A stretch of DNA of 43,824 nt from the NCBI GenBank assembly GCA_030538415.1, contig JAUNTY010000020.1, positions 1 through 43,824 on the forward strand, written 5' to 3'. The position numbers were made by a program, and so were the translations under genes. The notes below the pieces were generated by a model. It was not told the origin of the DNA. It did no database searches and worked only from the letters and a program-made list of their open reading frames with translations. This document shows positions 17,001 through 23,614 of this stretch, one piece after another. This DNA is from Neisseria sp. GTDB lineage: Bacteria; Pseudomonadota; Gammaproteobacteria; Burkholderiales; Neisseriaceae. The number at the start of each line of letters is the position of its first letter. Within the stretch, counting starts at the first letter, position 1.

Positions 17001-19937
17001 TTTGAATATTTAAGAGGATTCGCTTTCGCAGGTTATTGGAGGGGCGACGGCGAAACGCGTGAAGCGCTGTTCGAGACCCGACGATTCGATAATCTGCAAA
17101 ACAGCCTGATGCGCGATTTGCCCGAAAGCTCGAATACCGGCAGCCCGGGTGTGTTTGAATTCATTATCGATTCAGACGGCAATTGGAATGCGCCTCAGAA
17201 AAATACGCTGTTGATTGACGTATTGGCCAACGACCGTAACGAGGCGGATCGTGAATTGACTGTGGTGGCTGCAGAAGTGGTATCCGGTGCAGGCAGTGTG
17301 CAGATTGAAAACAACCAGTTGCGCTATGTGGCCGATATTCAGGCCATGAATGCCGACAGCGAACAAGTGGTGTTGTCCTATACCGTCAGCGACGGCAGCC
17401 AAACCAGCACGGCCAGGGTCAATATCGATGTGAGCCAGACGGCAGAACACGCCAACCGCGCGCCGTTGACGGAAAGTTTTGGCATTTCAATTGACAATGC
17501 TTATACGCCTTATACATTCAATGCCGATAACTTTACCGTGGCGGATAAAGACGGCGATAAGCTGCAATATGTTACCTTGGTCAGCCTGCCGCAAAACGGG
17601 CAGCTGATGCTGGATGGGGTGGCAGTTGCGGTCGGGCAGCAGGTTGCCGCTGCCGATTTGGGAAAACTGGTTTATCAGCCGGAGGCCAAGCTCGGCACGG
17701 AAACCATTGAGTTTACCATCACCGATGATGGCGGCACTTTGGCAGGCGGGCAGGATACCAGTGATGTGCATACCATTTGGCTTTCCGTGCCCAAACCGCA
17801 GCCCGAACCCGAACCCCAGCCGCAACCCGAGCCCGAACCGCAGCCCAATCCCGTCGTGCTGACCGCCGCCAACGACGCCGTGAGCCTGCAATTGAACACC
17901 AACGCCGAAGGCCTGACCAGCCATCTGGTGAACAACCTTGGCGGCGAATTGGGCTTCGGCGAGCAGAGTATTGCTTACAGCATGAATTATTGGGAAAACA
18001 TTCCGGTAAGCTTCGACCTGACCCCGGCATTTGCCCAAGGCATCAATTTGTTCGGCGGGCCGTATACGCAGGCCTATATTGATACCAATGGCACTTTGAG
18101 CTTCCAACGGAATTGGGACAGCCCCATCTATCTGTGGAATGACGAAGTCAGTGAGCCGTTGATTACACCGCTTGCTACGGCTTTTAGCCGGGTGGAAGGC
18201 AGCGGCGTGGTGTCTGAAGGCGGAAACTCCAGAGGCTCCAACAAGGTCTGGTATGACTGGGACAGCGGCAGCAAAACTGTTACCATCACCGGCGATGATT
18301 TGACTTACTGGACTTCTAGGTATATCGATGATATCAACGATTATGTCGACGTCTTGCTTACCGATGCCTACCAATTGCAGTTGCAAGACATCGGCAATGG
18401 CCAAACCCGCATGATTTATCGTTATGAAACTGTTCAGATAAATAGCGAATACGTTCCGGAAACGCCGCATACTGCCGGTTATCATCGCGGCGATGGTTAC
18501 AGCGTCGCTCCTTTGTTAGGTAAAGAATGGACTGATTATACCAACATCGCACAAATGCTCCCAGAAAGCAGCAATACCGACAGTAAAGGCGTGTTTGAAT
18601 TTATCATCGATGCCGACGGCAACCTGATTGCGCCGCAGCGCAACAGTGTGTTGATTGATGTGTTGGCCAACGACCACAGCAGCGACGGCGCGGCCTTGGT
18701 GCTGACGGCGGCGGAAGTGGTGTCCGGCAGCGGCAGCGTGCGGATTGAAAACAACCAGTTGCGCTACAGCGCCGACATGACAACCATGAGCAGCAGCAAT
18801 GAGCAGGCCGTGTTGAGCTATACCGTCAGCAACGGCAGCCAGACCGCCGCCGCCACGGTGGATGTGTCGCTGGCACTGGCGGCAGAACATGCCAACCGCG
18901 CGCCGCAAGTGCAAGACGACTATTTCTCCACCAGCCGCGGAACCAGCCGCGAATACACTTTCAGTATTGATGATTTCGCGATGATTGACAAAGACGGTGA
19001 TGCGTTGCGCTCGGTCAACATCACCCACCTGCCCGAGCAAGGCGAATTGATGCTGAATGGTGTAGAAGTTGCGCTTGGCCAGCAGATTGCCGCCGAAGAT
19101 TTGGGCGGCTTGGTGTACCGTCCGTCGGCAAGCGGCGGCGATTCGTCGTATCACAGCGATTCGATTGCCTTTACGCTGACCGACAACGGCGGCACATTGG
19201 CCGGCGGGCAGGATACCAGCAATGAGGCTGAAATATACCTCAATGCACACCAATGGAATCAAGCGCCGACTTCGCATTCGTTGGCGGTTAATCTAGAAGC
19301 CGGCGCCGTTTATCAGTTTGCGGCGGATACCATTGCCTTCAAGGATAACGACGGCGACGGCCTGCGCTCGGCGACGTTCACCGGCATAGAAAACGGCACT
19401 TTGAGCCTGGGCGGAACAGCCTTGGCCGAGGGCGCAACGGTAGCGGCCGCAAACATCGGCCGCCTGACCTTTGCGGTCGACGACGGCGCTTGGGGCTATG
19501 GCATCGGCCGGGTAAACTTCTCGGTAACCGATAACGGCGCGGATAATCCTGCTTATAACGGCGCAAGCCGGGAAGATGCATCCGGCTGGGGCTATCAGAT
19601 TGTCTTCAATGTGCAGGAAAAAGCCGCCGACGGCGGCGCCGATACTGTCGGTATGCGACTGGCTGAGTTGGGTGGCGATACCGTTATTTCGGGCAACGCC
19701 GATGCCGCGCTGGTGCCGGTTATCCATGCCGAACGCCAGTCTGCACAAGCCGCGCCTGCCGCCGACGAAAGCCTGTTGTCTGACAACAGCGGCGAGCAAA
19801 GCCTCGACAACGGCTTGTCGTTCCTGCTCGGCACAGCCGCAGGCAGCAGCGCGTCATGGAGCGGCGATGCCGCTTATGCCACCAGCTGGATGCCGCAGCC
19901 CGACGAGCAGCTTTATGCGGAAAATGCCATCGTCTGA
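14082..19937 (+). CDS. Giant RTX adhesin-like protein with N-terminal RTX repeats and duplicated nidogen-like modules
   Basis: 1,951 residues from MNTSENTNGGLTGS, start set by AGGAG. Residues 40-690 are RTX nonapeptides (GGAGNDTLYGEDGDDTLYGG) interleaved with NVENLTLVG-type segments. Residues 95-353 recur identically at 383-641. A Pro-Glu linker (near 750) leads to a nidogen (NIDO)-like module (SHAYIDNTGVISF, then SNQIWYDFDADSKTFTLT), an Ig/cadherin-like pair (LLIDVLAND; TVADKDGDKLQYV; ITDDGGTLAGGQDTS), a second Pro-Glu linker (near 1240), and a second copy of the same set. A final cadherin-like module and a Ser/Ala-rich tail (FLLGTAAGSSASW) follow. There is no signal peptide, so type I secretion is expected, though no transporter is in the window. 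It probably acts in surface attachment or biofilm. Module names rest on pattern recognition only. Confidence 0.85.
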   Translation: MNTSENTNGGLTGSIPAAQAQDMSQNNPDFVYVYGTESDDVLYGSLGRTVIYGRGGNDIINGLSGLDMMYGGAGDDVYHIKSSEDKVIENANEGIDTIYSSVTYTAPENVENLTLVGEAAIDGFGNAGNNTITGNDQANRLVGGGGNDIIYGMGGDDIIEGGDGNDILYGNDGDDTLYGGAGYDTISGGAGNDLMIGGAGNDTLYGEDGDDTLYGGVGNDTLIGGRGNDVLYGEEGNDKLNGQEGADIMRGGIGDDIYYVDDIGDQVLEEADEGTDHVISTIDYTLGEHVENLTLIGRGAINGRGNDGDNILTGNHQANTLSGGAGNDTLYGMAGNDVLEGGDGDDVLDGGEGADLMRGGEGDDIYYIDNIDDVVEETAHAGNDTIYSSVTYTAPENVENLTLVGEAAIDGFGNAGNNTITGNDQANRLVGGGGNDIIYGMGGDDIIEGGDGNDILYGNDGDDTLYGGAGYDTISGGAGNDLMIGGAGNDTLYGEDGDDTLYGGVGNDTLIGGRGNDVLYGEEGNDKLNGQEGADIMRGGIGDDIYYVDDIGDQVLEEADEGTDHVISTIDYTLGEHVENLTLIGRGAINGRGNDGDNILTGNHQANTLSGGAGNDTLYGMAGNDVLEGGDGDDVLDGGEGNDLLRGGAGNDTYFFTHGYGHDTVFDSDGLNKVVFGEGITPEDISLNVVYHGDDTQQADWVIGLGGGADTLTLKDQQGFEVPAAAEFVFGEQVFSYIELAELKGIIDNVPEPEPEPQPEPLQAEDDHAALFLNANPEGLTNSLVNNLGGELGFGENLWNFRDSYIDLSSVFTNGISLYGGNYSHAYIDNTGVISFKQPYSHDNLGISGEDYEPGSANWFAPAIVVLAHQSWMRHEITEYERERHLELTGEILDYPVSPGGNSSGSNQIWYDFDADSKTFTLTADDLLYLGERWLPYGNIFQLNAYQVQLQDLGDGNTRVIYRYESVEATRNYFEYLRGFAFAGYWRGDGETREALFETRRFDNLQNSLMRDLPESSNTGSPGVFEFIIDSDGNWNAPQKNTLLIDVLANDRNEADRELTVVAAEVVSGAGSVQIENNQLRYVADIQAMNADSEQVVLSYTVSDGSQTSTARVNIDVSQTAEHANRAPLTESFGISIDNAYTPYTFNADNFTVADKDGDKLQYVTLVSLPQNGQLMLDGVAVAVGQQVAAADLGKLVYQPEAKLGTETIEFTITDDGGTLAGGQDTSDVHTIWLSVPKPQPEPEPQPQPEPEPQPNPVVLTAANDAVSLQLNTNAEGLTSHLVNNLGGELGFGEQSIAYSMNYWENIPVSFDLTPAFAQGINLFGGPYTQAYIDTNGTLSFQRNWDSPIYLWNDEVSEPLITPLATAFSRVEGSGVVSEGGNSRGSNKVWYDWDSGSKTVTITGDDLTYWTSRYIDDINDYVDVLLTDAYQLQLQDIGNGQTRMIYRYETVQINSEYVPETPHTAGYHRGDGYSVAPLLGKEWTDYTNIAQMLPESSNTDSKGVFEFIIDADGNLIAPQRNSVLIDVLANDHSSDGAALVLTAAEVVSGSGSVRIENNQLRYSADMTTMSSSNEQAVLSYTVSNGSQTAAATVDVSLALAAEHANRAPQVQDDYFSTSRGTSREYTFSIDDFAMIDKDGDALRSVNITHLPEQGELMLNGVEVALGQQIAAEDLGGLVYRPSASGGDSSYHSDSIAFTLTDNGGTLAGGQDTSNEAEIYLNAHQWNQAPTSHSLAVNLEAGAVYQFAADTIAFKDNDGDGLRSATFTGIENGTLSLGGTALAEGATVAAANIGRLTFAVDDGAWGYGIGRVNFSVTDNGADNPAYNGASREDASGWGYQIVFNVQEKAADGGADTVGMRLAELGGDTVISGNADAALVPVIHAERQSAQAAPAADESLLSDNSGEQSLDNGLSFLLGTAAGSSASWSGDAAYATSWMPQPDEQLYAENAIV
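14366..15140 (+). repeat. Perfect 775-bp direct repeat, copy 1, inside the giant RTX gene
   Basis: Identical base by base, as far as I could compare, to 15230-16004. The offset is 864 bp (288 codons), so reading frame is kept. Begins CGACACCATCTACAGCAGCG and ends GGTGGCGAAGGT. Confidence 0.93.
15230..16004 (+). repeat. Perfect 775-bp direct repeat, copy 2, inside the giant RTX gene
   Basis: Second copy of 14366-15140. The 89 bp between copies (15141-15229) encode a spacer, ADLMRGGEGDDIYYIDNIDD and onward, that differs from what follows copy 2 (NDLLRGGAGNDTYFF). Confidence 0.93.
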
Positions 19938-19950
19938 TTATCTGCATCAA

Positions 19951-20058
19951 TATAGTCGGAGAAATTAGATTCTGATACAAGGCGGCGAGCCGCAGACAGT
20001 ACGGATAGTACGACAAGGCGAGCCAACGCCGTAGCAGAAACTAATTTCTTCGACTATA
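19951..20058. repeat. Correia-type element, full 108-bp copy (subfamily A)
   Basis: Ends are TATAGTCGGAGAAATTAG and CTAATTTCTTCGACTATA. The core reads CAAGGCGGCGAGCCGCAGAC, AGTACGGATAGTACGACAAG and CAACGCCGTAGCAGAAA, which is the Correia core in reverse orientation. It lies directly after the giant RTX stop. Confidence 0.88.
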
Positions 20059-20062
20059 AAAG

Positions 20063-20095
20063 CAGGCCGTCTGAAACGTTGTTTCAGACGGCCTG
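20063..20095 (+). terminator. DUS hairpin terminator of the giant RTX gene
   Basis: CAGGCCGTCTGAAAC (20063-20077) pairs with GTTTCAGACGGCCTG (20081-20095) over a 3-nt loop. The Correia element lies between the stop codon and this terminator. Confidence 0.8.
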
Positions 20096-20178
20096 TAATC
20101 TTTGCAAAATTCCCCGCTCGTCACACCCGCGCAGGCGCACTACTGTCCGGAATAAGCTCAGAGGCCGTCTGAAAAGCT

Positions 20179-20390
20179 GAAACCTTTGCAAAAAATCACT
20201 GTCGCACCCGCGCAGGCGGGTGCCTGGTGCAAAGTGCAGCTTTGCTTGTCTCTCCATTTTTCTGATTCTAAAAATCCAAAATGAACCATTAGGTTGTGCA
20301 TTTTCAGAACTGACAAGTTTGAGCTGAAGCGTTGCTTCAGACTGGGCACCCGCCTGCGCGGGCACAACGGTGATTTTTTGCAAGGGTCTC
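20179..20390. mobile_element. MITE-like element with IS1106-like ends
   Basis: Left end GAAACCTTTGCAAAAAATCA and right end TGATTTTTTGCAAGGGTCTC are inverted repeats. Just inside them CACCCGCGCAGGCGGGTGCC and GGGCACCCGCCTGCGCGGGC extend the pairing. GAGACCTTTGCAAAA is, from memory, the terminal repeat of IS1106-type (IS5 family) elements in Neisseria. No transposase is present, so it is non-autonomous. A further partial end (TCTTTGCAAAATTCCCC) lies at about 20099-20115. Confidence 0.6.
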
Positions 20391-20407
20391 GGCCTGAATG
20401 CATTAAT

Positions 20408-20684
20408 TAACGTGAGTTCTGGATAAGTATTTAAGATATCCTTATTATTTTCAGAAATTTACGCATCCCTATGGACAGAAAATCGCCAGATTTTCGTCAT
20501 TCCCGCGCAGGCGGGAATCCAGAAACCTGACATTTCCACAATGTTTTCAAGGTTTCTGAAACCCGACGACTGGATTCCCGCCTGCGCGGGAATGACGAAT
20601 CCTTGCGGATTCTGTCTGCCTCAGGGAGAAATACATTTCTGAAAATCGAAAGAGATTTCACTTGCTTGTCCCGAACCCACGTTA
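20408..20684. mobile_element. 277-bp element with 20-bp terminal inverted repeats and a NIME inside
   Basis: TAACGTGAGTTCTGGATAAG (20408-20427) and, reversed, TAACGTGGGTTCGGGACAAG (20684-20665) match at 17 of 20 positions. A single end of the same kind (TAACGTGAGTTCGGGATAAG) lies at 34460-34479. No coding capacity. The NIME at 20499-20593 sits inside, so the structure is composite. Confidence 0.6.
20499..20593. repeat. dRS3-flanked NIME repeat
   Basis: Two copies of the dRS3 form ATTCCC-N8-GGGAAT, with N8 GCGCAGGC and GCCTGCGC (20499-20518 and 20574-20593), flank a roughly 55-bp unit (CCAGAAACCTGACATTTCC onward). This is the standard Neisseria intergenic mosaic repeat arrangement. Confidence 0.85.
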
Positions 20685-20695
20685 TGGAAACCGGG

Positions 20696-22654
20696 CTACT
20701 GGCCGCGCAAAAACAATGCGTCCAATTCTTTCAGCGTCAGTTTTACCCAGGTGGGGCGGCCGTGGTTGCACTGGTTGCTGCGCGGGGTGCGCTCCATGTC
20801 GCGCAGGAGGGCGTTCATTTCGGGCAGGGTGAGTCGGCGGCCGGCGCGTACGGAGCCGTGGCAGGCCATGGTGGAGAGGAGGGCGTTTTCACGCTCGGCG
20901 AGGGCGCGGGCGGAGCCGTGTTCGGCGATTTCGTGCAGCATGTCGCGGGCGAGGGCGGCCACGTCGCTTTTGCCGAGCATCTGCGGCACGGCGCGCACGG
21001 CGAGGGTGTTGCCGCCGAGGTCGGACAATTCCAGCCCGTATTCGCGCAAGGTGTCGCCGTGGTCGGCCAGCGCGGCGGTTTCTTCGTGGCTGGCGGCAAA
21101 GGTGACGGGTATCAGCAGCTGTTGCGCGGCAAGGCGGCCTTGCCGTTCGCGCTGGGCTTTCATTTTTTCATAATTGACGCGCTCGGCGGCGGCATGCATG
21201 TCAACCAGCAACAGGCTGTCTTCGGCCTGGGCGAGAATGTAGATGCCTAATAATTGGGCGATGGCAAAACCCAGCGGCGGTGCATCGGTTTGGTCGTTGC
21301 CTGCCGGGCCGTCTGAATCGTGTTCAGACGGCCTGTGTCCGGCCTCATATGCCTGCTCGAATTGGCTTAATTCAGTGTCATCGTCGTTGTTTGCATTCGA
21401 TCGGTAAAGCTCGGCATAGGTATTGAGCGCGCTTTGGCTCTCGCGCAGCGACAGGCCGCGTTGCTGCGGCGTGCGGGCGGCGGGTGTGTAGGCGGCCGGG
21501 GCGGATTTGCTGCCGCCCGAAAACGCGCCGAAGCTGCCCTGTTGCGGCGGCGTTTGCAGCGTGAGGCTGTCTGAAAGCGGCGCGTCAGGGCTTTCAGACG
21601 GCGTGTTGATGCCCATCATTTGATGCAACACCTGCCCGGCATTGCCCACGCTCTCGGTCTGGTCGGCGCGGGTACCGGCCAGCGCTTTGTTGAGAGTATG
21701 GAACACGAGCTGGTGCACGGCCTGGCTGTCGCGGAAACGGATTTCGGTTTTGGTGGGATGCACGTTCACATCTACATTTTCCGGCGGCAGCTCGAGAAAC
21801 AGCACAAACGCGGGCGTAAGCGCGTTGTGGAGCACATCGCGGTAAGCCTGTTTCACCGCGTGCAGCATCACTTTGTCGCGCACGAAGCGGCGGTTGACGA
21901 AGCAATACTGCTGGCTGCTTTTGCCCTTGGCAAAGGTGGGCTTGGCAATCACACCGGTCAGCCGCATGATGCCTGCACCGCTGTCGATTTCAATCGAGGC
22001 CGTCTGAAAGTCTGCGCCGAGAATGGCGGCCACGCGCTCGTGCAGGCTTTGGACGGGATAGTCGAACACGGCTTTGCCGTCGCGTTGGAGCGAAAAGGCA
22101 ATCTGCGGATTGGCCAGCGCCAGCCGCTCCAGCATGGTGGCGCAATGGGCGTATTCGGTGTTTTCCGATTTGAGAAACTTGCGCCGCGCGGGGGTGTTGA
22201 AAAACAGCTCGCCCACTTCTACTGTGGTGCCGACCGGGTGCGCCGCCGCGCCGCCGGGGTGGAGCCTGCCGTCGGATGCACTGATGCGTTGGCCGTGGTT
22301 ATTTTCCGCGCGGCGGCTGGTGAGGGTGAGGCGCGAAACGGAAGCGATGCTGGCCAGACCTTCGCCGCGAAAACCCATGCTGGCGACGTGCTCCAAATCG
22401 TTGAGGCTGGCGATTTTGCTGGTGGCGTGGCGGGAGAGCGCCAGAGCGATGTCGTCGGCATGGATGCCGCTGCCGTTGTCGGTGACGCGGATTAACTTGA
22501 TGCCGCCGCCCGCCAGCTCGACGTTGATTTCGGTCGCACCTGCATCGATGCTGTTTTCAACGATTTCCTTGAGCGCGTTGGCGGGGCGCTCCACCACTTC
22601 TCCGGCGGCGATTTGGTTGACAAGGTGGTCGGGCAGGGCGGCGATGCGTTTCAT
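20696..22654 (-). CDS. mutL: DNA mismatch repair protein MutL (endonuclease type)
   Basis: 652 residues from MKRIAALPDHLVNQIAAGEV; an upstream TTG would add six residues but the ATG fits the family. The GHKL ATPase motifs are EIVENSIDAGA, DNGSGI and GFRGEGLASI. The linker (about 330-440) is poorly conserved and rich in Pro, Ser and Gln. The C-terminal domain has DMHAAAERVNYE near residue 484, matching the D(Q/M)HA-X2-E-X4-E metal site of nicking MutL proteins, as known for the gonococcal protein. So it should nick the mismatch strand itself, as expected in bacteria without MutH. CNHGRPTWVKL near the end is the other conserved block. The linker contains several uptake sequences, including an inverted pair at about 21308-21332. 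Confidence 0.96.
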   Translation of the reverse strand: MKRIAALPDHLVNQIAAGEVVERPANALKEIVENSIDAGATEINVELAGGGIKLIRVTDNGSGIHADDIALALSRHATSKIASLNDLEHVASMGFRGEGLASIASVSRLTLTSRRAENNHGQRISASDGRLHPGGAAAHPVGTTVEVGELFFNTPARRKFLKSENTEYAHCATMLERLALANPQIAFSLQRDGKAVFDYPVQSLHERVAAILGADFQTASIEIDSGAGIMRLTGVIAKPTFAKGKSSQQYCFVNRRFVRDKVMLHAVKQAYRDVLHNALTPAFVLFLELPPENVDVNVHPTKTEIRFRDSQAVHQLVFHTLNKALAGTRADQTESVGNAGQVLHQMMGINTPSESPDAPLSDSLTLQTPPQQGSFGAFSGGSKSAPAAYTPAARTPQQRGLSLRESQSALNTYAELYRSNANNDDDTELSQFEQAYEAGHRPSEHDSDGPAGNDQTDAPPLGFAIAQLLGIYILAQAEDSLLLVDMHAAAERVNYEKMKAQRERQGRLAAQQLLIPVTFAASHEETAALADHGDTLREYGLELSDLGGNTLAVRAVPQMLGKSDVAALARDMLHEIAEHGSARALAERENALLSTMACHGSVRAGRRLTLPEMNALLRDMERTPRSNQCNHGRPTWVKLTLKELDALFLRGQ

Positions 22655-23015
22655 GCGGGCTTTCTCGGCCAATAAAGTTTCAGACGGCCTTATTATAGCC
22701 CAGCGGGCAGGCCGGATGAAAACGGGTTTTCAGACGGCCTCAGGCAAAGCCGGGTCGGTTTGATCGGATCAGATACGGCAAGATGCGCCAAAGCTGAATG
22801 AAGCGCGGGGATTGGGGCTTGCTGACGGGTCGGTTTATGGAGGTATTTCGCCCCTGAAAACGCAGCGGATGTGCTTTTGGCACAAAAATATGATGATAGA
22901 TGGCACACCAGAAAGCCATAGGACAATATTTTCGGAAATATATTCTCTTTGTCATATCCATGCAGTTATAATAACAAGGCCGTCTGAAAACCGATAAACA
23001 AAAGAAAGGGAAAAC
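22655..23015 (+). promoter_or_regulatory. Intergenic region between mutL and lemA
   Basis: 361 bp with no gene. It holds three separate uptake sequences (near 22679, 22729 and 22978), the last just before lemA. A TATAAT at 22967-22972 is 44 bp before the lemA ATG and is a reasonable -10, but I see no well-spaced -35. AAGAAAGG before the ATG at 23016 is the ribosome binding site. Confidence 0.35.
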
Positions 23016-23603
23016 ATGGGCTTGCTGATTGCATTATTGTTGCTGGGAATTCTGGTGGTGTGGCCTGCATGGCTTTACAACAAACTGGTCAGGGCAAAAA
23101 ACCAGTATCTGAACGCGTTTGCCCAGATTCAGGTGCAGCTCAAGCGGCGCCACGAGCTGATACCGAATCTGGTCGATACCGTGCGCGCTTATCTGGTGCA
23201 CGAGCGTGAAACGCTGGAAGCGGTCACGGCGGCGCGCAGCCGCGCCGAGCAGTCGCTGCGTGCGGCTGCCGCCAATCCGGATGCCGCGTCGATGCGGGCG
23301 CTGGCCGACAGCGAAACCGCGCTCAACGGCGCCCTGCAGGGGCTGAACGTGGCCATCGAGGCTTACCCGGAATTGCGGGCGCAAGAGGCGGTGTTGCAGC
23401 TGAACGAAGCGCTCGACAACACCGAAAACCGCGTGGCTTTTGCGCGGCAGGCGTATAACGATGCGGTGATGCACTACAACACTTCGCGCCAACTGTTTCC
23501 GGCCAATATGCTGTCAGGCTTTTTCGGACACAAAAAAGACGCGGCATTGCTGAAGCTCGAACAGGCCGCCGAGCTGCAAACCGCGCCGCGCGTGCAACTG
23601 TAG
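23016..23603 (+). CDS. lemA: LemA family protein
   Basis: 195 residues. One N-terminal membrane segment (GLLIALLLLGILVVWPAWLY) is followed by the family signature NKLVRAKNQYLNAFAQIQVQ and KRRHELIPNLVDTVRAYL. Later come TAARSRAEQSL and NRVAFARQAYNDAVMHYNTS, also family blocks, ending in a four-helix body facing the periplasm. LemA proteins have no settled biochemical role; they are often encoded beside a membrane protease. Here the M48 protease gene begins 11 bp after the stop, so the two are probably co-transcribed and work together. Confidence 0.92.
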   Translation: MGLLIALLLLGILVVWPAWLYNKLVRAKNQYLNAFAQIQVQLKRRHELIPNLVDTVRAYLVHERETLEAVTAARSRAEQSLRAAAANPDAASMRALADSETALNGALQGLNVAIEAYPELRAQEAVLQLNEALDNTENRVAFARQAYNDAVMHYNTSRQLFPANMLSGFFGHKKDAALLKLEQAAELQTAPRVQL

Positions 23604-23614
23604 GCGCGGCGGCG

